Assembly (NCBI GenBank): GCA_964494505.1
Contig: CAZBRO010000020.1
Location: 36,295-100,294 of the forward strand
From: CAIYRG01 sp964494505
GTDB lineage: Bacteria; Pseudomonadota; Alphaproteobacteria; Micropepsales; Micropepsaceae
Reading direction: 5' to 3'
DNA: 64,000 nt
Each line of letters starts with the position of its first letter. The stretch's first letter is position 1. Under the pieces are notes generated by a model, which ran no database searches, had not been told where the DNA came from, and saw nothing but the letters and a program-made list of their open reading frames with translations. The translations under genes and the position numbers were made by a program. Of the stretch, positions 33,014 through 40,983 are shown piece by piece.

Positions 33014-33353
33014 CGGTCACGTCCCGAGTGACTTCGTCCCCTTGCCGCCCCTGAGGAATGAACGACCCGTCGCACGAAGTCGTGCACCGCAGATATTCTT
33101 GACATCGGTGGCTGTCATCGCCGCGGCGCGCGACGAGCTGGCTGCGCTGACCGGCTATACGGCCGATAGCGTTTCGGGATTCGAGAAGACGATCGAGGGT
33201 TGGCAGCTCACCGTCACCGCCGTCGAGCTGCGCCGCATTCCGCCGTCGATGGACATCATCGCCACCTATGAGGTCACCCTCAACGAAGTCGGCAACATCG
33301 TTAGTTACCACAGAAGCAACCGATATCTCCGCAATCAGGCAGGAGTGAATTAA
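32985..33353 (+). CDS. gvpO: Gas vesicle protein GvpO
   Basis: 122 residues, ATG at 32985, overlapping the end of gvpG by 29 bases. After about 35 basic, disordered residues comes the GvpO core: AARDELAALTGYTADSVSGF, EGWQLTVTAVELRRIPPSMD, IIATYEVTLNEVGNIVSYHR, SNRYLRNQ. GvpO is essential for vesicle formation in haloarchaea and actinobacteria, with an unclear biochemical role. In this cluster it takes the place that gvpW has in Serratia. It is followed by about 180 bases with no clear gene. Confidence 0.92.
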   Translation: MTTKLNHKVDGHVPSDFVPLPPLRNERPVARSRAPQIFLTSVAVIAAARDELAALTGYTADSVSGFEKTIEGWQLTVTAVELRRIPPSMDIIATYEVTLNEVGNIVSYHRSNRYLRNQAGVN

Positions 33354-33533
33354 TCGATGACGTCTCGGTGCTCCTTTGCGCGGATCGCATGTTTGAGCAG
33401 CTTACGGCGGTTGCGCCGGATGAGAATTGGCGCCTGCCACGACTTTTCGAATTTGCGCCACAAGATGGCGGCGGTGATTGAGAAAGCGACGGCATTGGGC
33501 CGTTAGCCGTGCAACGCCTTGCGGAGCTGAACG

Positions 33534-33860
33534 ATGACCATTGCAAATGGACGTATGGCACATTCGGTCCAAGGCGCATCGCTCGCCGATATCCTTGACC
33601 GGATCTTGGATAAGGGCGTGGTCATCGCCGGCGATATCACGATTTCGCTCGTCGGTGTCGAGCTTCTCAACATCCGGCTTCGCCTCCTGATCGCGTCGGT
33701 GGATAAGGCAATCGAGATGGGCATCAACTGGTGGGAGACCGATCCGTACCTTTGCTCTCAGGCGAAAGTCTCGGCCGAGCAAAATAGTCTCCTGCAGCAA
33801 CGGTTGGACCGTATCGAGACGCTGCTTGGAAAATCTCCGGCGGCGGTGCATCAGCAATGA
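33534..33860 (+). CDS. gvpJ: GvpJ-like GvpA-family protein
   Basis: 108 residues, ATG at 33534 with GGAG upstream. The GvpA-family core (ASLADILDRILDKGVVIAGD, ITISLVGVELLNIRLRLLIA) is followed by GINWWETDPYL and a helical tail (QQRLDRIETLLGK), the longer C-terminus typical of GvpJ rather than GvpA. GvpJ-type proteins are minor shell or nucleation components, thought to form the cone tips. Its stop overlaps the ATG of the next gene (ATGA). Confidence 0.92.
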   Translation: MTIANGRMAHSVQGASLADILDRILDKGVVIAGDITISLVGVELLNIRLRLLIASVDKAIEMGINWWETDPYLCSQAKVSAEQNSLLQQRLDRIETLLGKSPAAVHQQ

Positions 33861-34948
33861 ACATGCAAGCCCTCGGGATTCGACGCGAAACGCCTCTCTA
33901 CGTCTACGCGATCTTGCCGGCACGTTCGAACGGCAATGACAATTTCTGTCCGGAGACGGTTGGCGACGGGCTCGGTGCCATCGCGTCAGGGCCCTTTGCA
34001 GCAGTGGTAGGCGATGGTCCGGGTACGGAAAGTCTGATTCAAGGCCGGGAGGAATTGGCGCGACTGCTTCTGGAACACCAGAGGACCCTCGAACAGATCA
34101 TGCGGTCGGTCCCGCTGCTGCCCGTGAAGTTCGGGACATTTGCTCCCGACGAGAGAAGCGTCCGCGCCATTCTGGATCGGGGAGCCGCGGTCTTCGAGAC
34201 AGCCTTCGGCCGGCTGGAGGGCTGTGTGCAGGTGGAAGTCTTCGTCAAATGGGATGTTCAGACCGTCTTCGCAGAGATCGCGAAAGAAGAAGCCATAGCG
34301 GCGCTTAAGGAAAAATTGGGCCTCGGCGTCTGTGCAACCGGGCAGGCTTCGCGCGCCAATCTAGGCAGGCTGGTCATGGAGTCGCTGGAGCGGCGGCGCT
34401 CGGTCCTCGCAGCATCCCTCTCCGCGTCGCTGCAAGCGGTAGCGGTCGATGCGATCGCGTATCAGGTCACCGCGGATCAGGCCGTCTTGCATCTGGTCCT
34501 GCTCATGAAGTCCGGCCAGATGGAAGCGCTCGACACTTGTCTGGAAGCGCTCGATGAAGCGCATGGGGGCCGGCTGACATTTCGCTGCGTCGGACCGCTC
34601 GCGCCCTACAATTTTGGAACGGTCGAAATCGAGTTTGTCGACGCGCCGGTGTTGAGGCAGGCTTTGCGCCTGCTCGAAATTGGCTCGACTGCGAATGCCG
34701 CGGAGGTGCGGGCCGCCTACCACCATCGCGCCAAGAGCGTCCACCCGGACACAGCGAATGCGAGCGTCAAGGGCTGCGCGGATATGGTAGCCCTGAAGGA
34801 AGCCTACCGCATTGCCTCGCTCCATGCTGAAAACCGCAGGCAGGCCGACACGGAAGCGGTCCTGTCCGAAAGCGATCCAAATTTTTCAGATCGCTCAGTC
34901 TTTGTCTCGGTGCGGCGCCAGGATCAGGTGTTCGATGCTGCGGTTTGA
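33857..34948 (+). CDS. gvpL: GvpF/L protein fused to a C-terminal DnaJ-type J domain
   Basis: 363 residues, ATG at 33857 overlapping the gvpJ stop. Residues 1 to about 262 are a full GvpF/L protein (TPLYVYAILPARSN, RSVPLLPVKFGTFAPDERSV, LTFRCVGPLAPYNFGTVEIE). Residues about 268-325 read as a J domain: ALRLLEIGSTANAAEVRAAY, then HHRAKSVHPD with the diagnostic HPD at 296-298, and MVALKEAYRIASLH as helix IV-like. J domains stimulate Hsp70 ATPase, so this protein could bring DnaK to growing or misfolded shells. No dnaK gene is in the window. The last 37 residues are polar. The downstream gene starts inside its 3' end (14-base overlap). Confidence 0.92.
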   Translation: MNMQALGIRRETPLYVYAILPARSNGNDNFCPETVGDGLGAIASGPFAAVVGDGPGTESLIQGREELARLLLEHQRTLEQIMRSVPLLPVKFGTFAPDERSVRAILDRGAAVFETAFGRLEGCVQVEVFVKWDVQTVFAEIAKEEAIAALKEKLGLGVCATGQASRANLGRLVMESLERRRSVLAASLSASLQAVAVDAIAYQVTADQAVLHLVLLMKSGQMEALDTCLEALDEAHGGRLTFRCVGPLAPYNFGTVEIEFVDAPVLRQALRLLEIGSTANAAEVRAAYHHRAKSVHPDTANASVKGCADMVALKEAYRIASLHAENRRQADTEAVLSESDPNFSDRSVFVSVRRQDQVFDAAV

Positions 34949-35804
34949 ACAAGATGAAAACCGCTCTGCGTACGCCGACGTTCGGCGCGTCTATGTTTAC
35001 GGGATTGTCAGGGCGGAGGACGGCGAGGAGATCAGCCTGCCGCCTCTTGACGGGCTCTCCGGTTTTCCTGTTCGAACCATCCCCGGCAACGGCATGGCTG
35101 CCCTCGTCACGAGCCTGGAAACATCAGCAGCGGGTGTCCCGTTCGAGGAAGAACTTAAGGACCCTGGACGGGCCAAGAGCTTGATCTTGGATCATCACAG
35201 CGTTCTTCAGCGCCTGATAGGCGAACGAACCGTGTTGCCCATGAGGTTCGGCGCGCTGTTCGCGGGCGACGAAAAAGTGTCGAACGCATTGGACGAACAT
35301 CGCCATGTTCTGCTCGAAGCGCTTGAGCGGGTGGAAGGGGCGCGGGAGTGGGGGGTGAAGATCTATTGCGACCTCTCGGTCTTGCGCAGCCATCTCGGCG
35401 AAGGGTCTCCGGCTATTCTTGCGGCTCAGGGCGAACTCGCCGCCGCCAAAGAGGGCCGGGCGTTTTTCCTGCACCGGCGCATCGCGCGGCTGTCAGAGGA
35501 GGAAGCCGACCAAGCCATCGCGCAATGCGTCGAAGCAAGCCGTCAGCGGTTGCGCGCTGAGGCCCGCGCAGAGACAGCCATGAAGCTTCAGTCGGCAGAT
35601 GTTCATGGTCGGAGCGACGAGATGGTCTGGAACGGCACGCTGCTTGTGGCCAAACCCGCCGAGAAACGTTTCTTTGCCTCGGTCGTGGAATTGACCCACA
35701 TCCATGGACCGCGCGGTTTTCGTTACGAGCCCAACGGGCCGTGGCCTCCGTTCAGCTTCGCCGCCTGCCGGCTGGGAGAAGGCGAAGATGACTCTGCGAA
35801 CTGA
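34935..35804 (+). CDS. gvpL: GvpF/L-family gas vesicle protein (copy 3)
   Basis: 289 residues from the ATG at 34935, which overlaps the end of the J-domain fusion gene by 14 bases and is followed at once by family sequence (DVRRVYVYGIVRAEDGEE). The second segment has HHSVLQRLIGERTVLPMRFG, the GvpF/L helix-strand hallmark, and the end is GFRYEPNGPWPPFSFAACRL. It differs from copy 1 by a longer first lobe and by the AKPAEKRFFASVVEL block, so it is not a recent duplicate. Predicted role: assembly factor for shell proteins in the cytosol. Confidence 0.92.
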   Translation: MLRFEQDENRSAYADVRRVYVYGIVRAEDGEEISLPPLDGLSGFPVRTIPGNGMAALVTSLETSAAGVPFEEELKDPGRAKSLILDHHSVLQRLIGERTVLPMRFGALFAGDEKVSNALDEHRHVLLEALERVEGAREWGVKIYCDLSVLRSHLGEGSPAILAAQGELAAAKEGRAFFLHRRIARLSEEEADQAIAQCVEASRQRLRAEARAETAMKLQSADVHGRSDEMVWNGTLLVAKPAEKRFFASVVELTHIHGPRGFRYEPNGPWPPFSFAACRLGEGEDDSAN

Positions 35805-36009
35805 GCATGACGAGTTGGCGCTTGCTGATCTTCTCGATCGCGCGCTGAACAAAGGCATTGTGCTGTGGGGAGAAGCGACGATTTCGCTTGCCGGCGTCGA
35901 ACTCGTCTATGTCGGCCTGAAAGTGCTGGTGGCTTCCTATGCGACGGCCGAGAGATTCCGATGCGCGGCCAAAAGCGGCGCCTGGCTGATCAAGAGCGAG
36001 GGAGTGTGA
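35788..36009 (+). CDS. gvpM: GvpM/GvpS-like GvpA-family protein
   Basis: 73 residues from the ATG at 35788, overlapping the previous gene by 17 bases. The core ELALADLLDRALNKGIVLWG, then EATISLAGVELVYVGLKVLV and ASYATAERF, matches GvpM/GvpS, the subgroup marked by LAGVELVYV. These proteins are minor, essential shell or nucleation components. The tail is short and basic. It is the third GvpA-family member in this operon, a normal set (A, J, M/S) for assembly. Confidence 0.9.
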   Translation: MTLRTEHDELALADLLDRALNKGIVLWGEATISLAGVELVYVGLKVLVASYATAERFRCAAKSGAWLIKSEGV

Positions 36010-36011
36010 CG

Positions 36012-36767
36012 ATGCTTTATATATACGGCATCGTGGACTCGCATGACTTCGAAACCATTCCCGGCGAGGGACACGAAGAGCGCGATGTCGTAGCCGTACC
36101 GTTTGGCCCGCTCGCGGCCGCGGTCAGTACCTTGCCGGCACTTGGCATTCAGGCGACGGCACAAAGCGTCTGGCGCCACCAACTGGTACTTGGGCGCCTG
36201 ATGCGGGATCACGCTGTGTTGCCATTGCGCTTCGGCACAACGTGCCGCGACGCCGATGGGCTGCGCGAGAGTCTACTCGATTCGGTCGATGGGTTTGTAA
36301 GCGACCTTACGCGTGTTGGCGGCAAGGTCGAGCTTGCTCTCAGGATTGTGGACGACAGTGCCAGCGACGCCATCTCAACCATAAAGCGGCAAATTGGAGA
36401 AACCGTTCCGAATATGCCTGTTGTGTCAAACGATGGTGCGCCAACCGGCCGCGGCGCGGCACATCTGCGTGCCAGACGCCTGGCCCTCTGTGGCGAGATG
36501 GCTCGGGAGGACCGCGCAAATCGGATGGCGTGGCTGCTTCGAGAGTATTTCAATGACGTCTTGAGCGATGTTGCTTGCGTGGCGCCGGCCGATATATCGG
36601 CTGCATTTTTGGTCTCATGCCTGGTGGAGTTCGACCGGGTCACGGCGTTTGGCGAGGCGCTTGATCGCTTTCGGCAGGACCATCCGCACTTCGCTGTTAC
36701 CTGCACCGGGCCATGGGCACCTTATTCCTTCGTGGCCGCGATGCCGAATTCCATGAGGGCCGCATGA
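36012..36767 (+). CDS. gvpF: GvpF/L-family gas vesicle protein (copy 4)
   Basis: 251 residues, ATG at 36012 with GGAG 8 bases upstream, 2 bases after the previous stop. It starts directly with MLYIYGIVDSHDFETIPGEG, then HQLVLGRLMRDHAVLPLRFG, DRANRMAWLLREYFNDVLSD, and ends FAVTCTGPWAPYSFVAAMPN. It is the shortest of the four GvpF/L proteins here. Its stop overlaps the ATG of gvpK (ATGA). Confidence 0.92.
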   Translation: MLYIYGIVDSHDFETIPGEGHEERDVVAVPFGPLAAAVSTLPALGIQATAQSVWRHQLVLGRLMRDHAVLPLRFGTTCRDADGLRESLLDSVDGFVSDLTRVGGKVELALRIVDDSASDAISTIKRQIGETVPNMPVVSNDGAPTGRGAAHLRARRLALCGEMAREDRANRMAWLLREYFNDVLSDVACVAPADISAAFLVSCLVEFDRVTAFGEALDRFRQDHPHFAVTCTGPWAPYSFVAAMPNSMRAA

Positions 36768-37078
36768 CCGTGCAAGAGCGCATCGAATTCCCGGCCGCGT
36801 CGAGCATCTGCGTCGACCCCGACAAGACCGGCGACGATCTGGTCAGACTGGTTCTCGTCCTGGTCGAGACGGTCCGCCAGCTCGTCGAACGCCAGGCGAT
36901 CCGCCGGGTCGACAGCGGTACGCTGACCGAAGAGGAAGTCGAGCGCCTTGGGCTTGCGCTGCTTCGGCTTGAAGAACGCATGACGGACCTCAAGCAACAT
37001 TTTGGTCTGATCGACGACGATCTCGCCCTGAGGCTGGGTCCATTTCATGAATTGGCCGAAGAGGCGCGTCATGGATAA
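36764..37078 (+). CDS. gvpK: Gas vesicle protein GvpK
   Basis: 104 residues, ATG at 36764 overlapping the previous stop. GvpK core: DPDKTGDDLVRLVLVLVETV, RQLVERQAIRRVDSGTLTEE, EVERLGLALLRLEERMTDLK, QHFGLIDDDLALRLGP. GvpK is a helical accessory protein essential for vesicle formation in most species. It overlaps the CDC48-type gene by 8 bases, which ties that ATPase to the operon. Confidence 0.95.
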   Translation: MTVQERIEFPAASSICVDPDKTGDDLVRLVLVLVETVRQLVERQAIRRVDSGTLTEEEVERLGLALLRLEERMTDLKQHFGLIDDDLALRLGPFHELAEEARHG

Positions 37079-39233
37079 GAAAACGCCTGCAACACATGAA
37101 CGCGAAGCCGGGGCGCGAGATATCGTCAGGAAAGTCGCCGAGGCGCTGCCCAAGGATGTCGGGCGGGGCCTTGCCCGCCTCGACCCCGCCGACATGGTCA
37201 TCATGGGGATCAAGCCCGGCGATGTTGTCCGGCTTATCGGAGAGCGGGAAACCGTCGCCAAGGCGATGCCCGCATTTCCCGACGATCGCGGCAAGGGGAT
37301 CGTGCAGGTCGACGGGCTGACGCGCGACAACGCGAAGGTCAGCTTGGGCGGGAAACTTCAGCTGCATGCGACGCCGTATGCTCCGGCTGCGAGGGTCACG
37401 CTCGCGCCGGTGGACGTATCTCATGCAAGAGGACGCGAGGCCTATGTGGCCAAGCTCCTTGAAGGGCTCGCCATCACGGAAGGGGACCGGGTCCGCGCAA
37501 CGCTGATGGGGACCCGCACCCGCGATTTCAACGTTCTCAAGACGGTGCCAAAGGGACCGGTGTTGATTCATCCGGCGACGTCCATCGAAGTCAGCCCGCA
37601 ACAGGCGGGTGCTCCCCAGCAGCAGCGTATCGCCTATGAAGACATCGGAGGCTTACACCGCGAGCTTGCATCCATCCGCGAGATGATCGAGCTGCCGTTG
37701 CGGCATCCGGAGATTTTCGAGCAGCTCGGCATCGATCCTCCGAAGGGCGTGCTGCTCCATGGTCCGCCGGGCTGCGGCAAGACGCTGATCGCGCGCGCCG
37801 TGGCCAACGAGACCGATGCCAAATTCTTCGGGCTCAGCGGCCCGGAGATCATGCATAAATTTTACGGCGAGAGCGAAGCCCATCTGCGCAAGGTGTTCGA
37901 GCAGGCGGCGCCCGGCCCCAGCATCATCTTCCTCGATGAGATCGATGCGATCGCGCCCAAGCGCAACGCCCTGGGCAGCGAGCAACAAGTGGAACGCAGG
38001 ATCGTCTCCCAGCTGCTGACGCTGATGGATGGGCTTGAGGGTAGGGGCCAGGTGATTGTCATCGGGGCCACCAATCTTCCCGATTCCATCGATCCGGCTC
38101 TGCGCCGGCCCGGCCGCTTCGACCGCGAAATTGCCATCGGAGTCCCGGACAAGCCGGGCCGTCTGCATATTCTGCAAGTGCACACACGCGGCATGCCCTT
38201 GGCGCAGGATGTGAGTCTCGATCGGCTGGCACAGGTCACGCACGGGTTTGTCGGCGCCGACTTGCAGTCGCTCTGCCGCGAGGCCGCGATGGCGCGACTG
38301 CGCAAGATCTTTCCCGGCTTCGATCTCGACCTCGACCATGTTCCCGTCGAGGACCTCGAGAAGCTGACGGTGGGCATGGGGGATTTCGAAGAGGCTCTGG
38401 GGTTGATCGAGCCCTCGGCCATCCGCGAAATGTTCACCGAGGTGGCTGATGTCAAATGGTCCGATGTTGGAGGCCTCGACGAAGCCAAGCGTATTCTCAA
38501 GGAATCGATCGAGTGGCCGGCGCAATATCCTGATCTGTTCAAGAAGGCCGGGGTCGTTCCACCCAAGGGCATCCTGCTTTACGGGCCGCCGGGCGTGGGC
38601 AAGACGCTCCTTGCCAAAGCCGTGGCGACGGAAAGCGGAGCCAATTTCATCTCGGTGAAAGGTCCTGCCCTGATGAGCCGCTGGGTGGGCGAGACTGAGC
38701 GGGCCGTGCGCGAGCTGTTCCACAAGGCCAAACTCGCCTCGCCCTGTATTGTGTTTCTCGATGAGATCGACAGCATTGCGCCGCGCCGCGGCGGCAGCGA
38801 GGCGTCCTCGGTCACGGACCGCACCATCGCCCAGCTCCTGACGGAGATGGACGGCGTCCAAGAGCTGAAAGGCGTCGTCATACTGGCGGCCACGAACCGC
38901 AAGGATCTCGTGGACCCCGCGTTGCTCCGGGCGGGACGCTTCGATTTCCTGGTCGAGCTGCCGCTACCGGAGCAGGCCGCGCGGCTGGCGATTTTCAAGG
39001 TTCACACGCGTGGCCGGCCGCTTGCCGGCGATGTGCATCTCGCGGAATTGGCCGGCCCGGCAAGCGAAGGGCAGAGCGGAGCCGATATCGAGCTTGCCTG
39101 CCGCAATGCGAGCCTTGCCGCGATCCGCGAATTCCTGGCGGCTCGCAAAAACCAAGCTGAAACCGGGGACCATCTTGTCATCCGCATGGAGCATTTTCGC
39201 GATGCCGTTTGCGGAAGCAGTGCCGCTCGTTAA
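37071..39233 (+). CDS. CDC48/VCP-type double AAA+ ATPase in the gas vesicle operon
   Basis: 720 residues from the ATG at 37071, inside the end of gvpK (8-base overlap). The N-terminal substrate/cofactor domain (about 1-190; double-psi barrel-like DPADMVIMGIKPGDVVRLIG) is followed by two AAA modules. D1 has Walker A GPPGCGKT at 231-238 and Walker B IIFLDEIDAIAPKR; D2 has Walker A GPPGVGKT at 505-512 and Walker B IVFLDEIDSIAPRR; both have Arg fingers (RRPGRFDREI, LRAGRFDFLV). CDC48/VAT hexamers pull proteins out of assemblies and unfold them. A role in extracting or recycling Gvp proteins is inferred from the operon. The C-terminus lacks a proteasome-type HbYX tail. Confidence 0.93.
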   Translation: MDKKTPATHEREAGARDIVRKVAEALPKDVGRGLARLDPADMVIMGIKPGDVVRLIGERETVAKAMPAFPDDRGKGIVQVDGLTRDNAKVSLGGKLQLHATPYAPAARVTLAPVDVSHARGREAYVAKLLEGLAITEGDRVRATLMGTRTRDFNVLKTVPKGPVLIHPATSIEVSPQQAGAPQQQRIAYEDIGGLHRELASIREMIELPLRHPEIFEQLGIDPPKGVLLHGPPGCGKTLIARAVANETDAKFFGLSGPEIMHKFYGESEAHLRKVFEQAAPGPSIIFLDEIDAIAPKRNALGSEQQVERRIVSQLLTLMDGLEGRGQVIVIGATNLPDSIDPALRRPGRFDREIAIGVPDKPGRLHILQVHTRGMPLAQDVSLDRLAQVTHGFVGADLQSLCREAAMARLRKIFPGFDLDLDHVPVEDLEKLTVGMGDFEEALGLIEPSAIREMFTEVADVKWSDVGGLDEAKRILKESIEWPAQYPDLFKKAGVVPPKGILLYGPPGVGKTLLAKAVATESGANFISVKGPALMSRWVGETERAVRELFHKAKLASPCIVFLDEIDSIAPRRGGSEASSVTDRTIAQLLTEMDGVQELKGVVILAATNRKDLVDPALLRAGRFDFLVELPLPEQAARLAIFKVHTRGRPLAGDVHLAELAGPASEGQSGADIELACRNASLAAIREFLAARKNQAETGDHLVIRMEHFRDAVCGSSAAR

Positions 39234-39263
39234 GAAACACAACGGGCGAATAGGAGCCGGCGG

Positions 39264-39884
39264 TTGAGACTGCTCATTCATGTTCCGATAGTCCACAGCC
39301 AGATCGATCTTGGGCCGATCCAGGAAAGCGTGCGTCGAGCCTATATCGAGAAGGGGGGCGAAGAGGCGTGGAAGGCAAGCCGGGAGGCCGTCGCCCAATT
39401 CTGGAACGCCATCGAATTGAGCATGGACGCGCTCAACCTCGATTACCGGAAAGTGCGGTTGTACCAGGACGGCTTGCCTGTTTGCGGGCAGGAAGAACGG
39501 ATCGTCCGCGACCTCGCGGAACAAGGCGGAACGAACTACCGAATCCTGCTGAAGCTTTCCGAACGTGGCGCGGCGATCGAGGGGACGGAGAACCCGGACC
39601 TGCTGCGCAAAGAGTATGAGCTGATCATGTCAGGCTCGGCCTTGGGCGGGGCCGGCGGCGCCACGGTGCCGGCAGCGAGCGAAAGCGCTGCTGTCTTGCG
39701 TGACCTGCTGCACGGCAGGGACCGCTTCATAGCGCAGCGGATAGATGCGACCTTGCGGCCGGACGAGACCGGCATACTGTTCCTCGGCGCGCTGCATCGC
39801 GCCGCTGAGATGCTTCCGGGCACGATACGAGTGATGTCCTTGAGCGAATTCCTACGCGCCAATAGTGTGAAGGAAGGTGAATGA
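39264..39884 (+). CDS. Conserved unknown protein at the end of the gas vesicle operon
   Basis: 206 residues from a TTG at 39264; TAGGAG sits 7 bases before it and no ATG fits, so the rare start is well supported. It starts RLLIHVPIVHSQIDLGPIQE and contains IELSMDALNLDYRKVRLYQD, GLPVCGQEERIVRDLAEQGG and GAAIEGTENPDLLRKEYEL. I recall this HVPIVHS/YQDGLPVCG family as widespread and unnamed in bacteria and archaea. The H-S and D-G-L-P-V-C-G residues look like an active site. It is 30 bases from the CDC48 gene and is probably its functional partner. Confidence 0.85.
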   Translation: MRLLIHVPIVHSQIDLGPIQESVRRAYIEKGGEEAWKASREAVAQFWNAIELSMDALNLDYRKVRLYQDGLPVCGQEERIVRDLAEQGGTNYRILLKLSERGAAIEGTENPDLLRKEYELIMSGSALGGAGGATVPAASESAAVLRDLLHGRDRFIAQRIDATLRPDETGILFLGALHRAAEMLPGTIRVMSLSEFLRANSVKEGE

Positions 39885-40015
39885 CCAAGGCCCGGTATCA
39901 AAACGGCCCGAACCAGGCCATGGCGCAAAGCGTGTCCAAACTTGGATTGACGGGAGCCTTTGCAGCAGCTGACTTTCTCAATTGGATTTTGTTTCTTTCG
40001 CAACTTTCCCGTTGA
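39881..40015 (+). CDS. 44-residue ORF, likely truncated last gene of the gas vesicle operon
   Basis: ATG at 39881 overlaps the previous stop (ATGA) and has AAGGAAGG upstream, so its start looks real. It reads MTKARYQNGPNQAMAQSVSK and then turns hydrophobic and stops at 40015, 38 bases inside the 3' end of the opposite-strand fecR-like gene. A good start with an implausible end suggests that the operon was cut here by recombination. Confidence 0.4.
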   Translation: MTKARYQNGPNQAMAQSVSKLGLTGAFAAADFLNWILFLSQLSR

Positions 40016-40982
40016 GAATGACTTGCGCTGGCTCGAATGTTGCCGTTAGCGGCAACAACTCAGCAAGCGACGTGGCGAATGCTTCCGAATCGCCGGTCCT
40101 GTAATTTCCGCTAATCCGCAGCTGGGTGATGTCGGGCGAGACGATGATCGGCCGGCGCGAATATCGATTCATCTCGGCGACGGCCTCGGCTAAAGTCTCA
40201 TTGTTGAACACGATCCGACCGTCCTGCCAGGCTGTTGCCACCGAAAGATCAATCATATCGTGCAGTAATACCCGTTGCCCGGAGAAAACAATGTGTTCTC
40301 CCGGTGAATGCAGCTCCAGTCCGCGTTCAGCGGACGTCGCGGCAAATGGAGTTATCTGGACATTCCCCGTGATCAGCACCACTCCGACCGAGGTTGCGGA
40401 GGATGAGACATCGAAAGAGGTTCCCAACGCGATCACATTTACGTCGCCCGAGTGCACAATAAAGGGACGGAGCGGATCGTGTGCGACCTCGAAATTGGCG
40501 CGGCCTTTCAGCTGATGCACTCTGCGTTTGCCGTCTCGAAAATCTGTTGCGATGCCGGAATCCGTATCAAGAATGGCGAGCGATCCATCAGAAAGTTCCA
40601 CCCGGCGTTGTTCGCCGACCGGAGTGGTATATGTCTCGAACGCCTGAGTCTCGGACCGAGGCGTGTTGCGGCCGAATTCCCAAACGCTCGCTACCGCACC
40701 GGCCATGCCTGCCGCAAATACTACCGCCCGCCTGGATATGATCGGTCCGGGCTTTGGATGCCGCAGGGGGCCAAAGCCATCGTCCAGTTTGCCCACGCCA
40801 CCGACGGCTTCCCAAACGGACGTCACCGAAGCAAAAGCTTGTTGGTGGCGCGCATCTTCGGCAAACCAAAGCTGGAAATCGGCGATATCACTGTCACGGG
40901 CGCCGTCAGAACGGATCCGGGCGAGCCAAGCCGCAGCTTCAGCGCGAATCTCCATTTCTCGCCGGCGGCCAGCCAAAACCAT
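39978..40982 (-). CDS. fecR: FecR-family anti-sigma factor / signal transducer
   Basis: 334 residues from the ATG at 40982, one base after the sigma-factor stop. The N-terminal cytoplasmic part (AAAWLARIRSDGARDSDIAD, then HQQAFA) binds sigma. One membrane helix (RRAVVFAAGMAGAVASVW) follows. The periplasmic FecR domain has YTTPVGEQRRVELSDGSLAI, LKGRANFEVAHDPLRPFIVH and VIALGTSFDV. The C-terminal domain (RRPIIVSPDITQLRISGNYR) is the STN-interacting type. It would relay substrate occupancy from the TonB receptor with an STN domain at 45112-48423 to the FecI-like sigma factor. Confidence 0.92.
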   Translation of the reverse strand: MVLAGRRREMEIRAEAAAWLARIRSDGARDSDIADFQLWFAEDARHQQAFASVTSVWEAVGGVGKLDDGFGPLRHPKPGPIISRRAVVFAAGMAGAVASVWEFGRNTPRSETQAFETYTTPVGEQRRVELSDGSLAILDTDSGIATDFRDGKRRVHQLKGRANFEVAHDPLRPFIVHSGDVNVIALGTSFDVSSSATSVGVVLITGNVQITPFAATSAERGLELHSPGEHIVFSGQRVLLHDMIDLSVATAWQDGRIVFNNETLAEAVAEMNRYSRRPIIVSPDITQLRISGNYRTGDSEAFATSLAELLPLTATFEPAQVILNGKVAKETKSN

Positions 40983-40983
40983 A

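Noticed and set aside
33368..33481. 37-codon ORF between gvpO and the gvpJ-like gene (MFEQLTAVAPDENWRLPRLF)
   Set aside because: Looks protein-like, but it has no ribosome site or good start and no recognised family; it may be a remnant.
37653..38861. 402-codon minus-strand frame
   Set aside because: Antisense to the CDC48-type ATPase.
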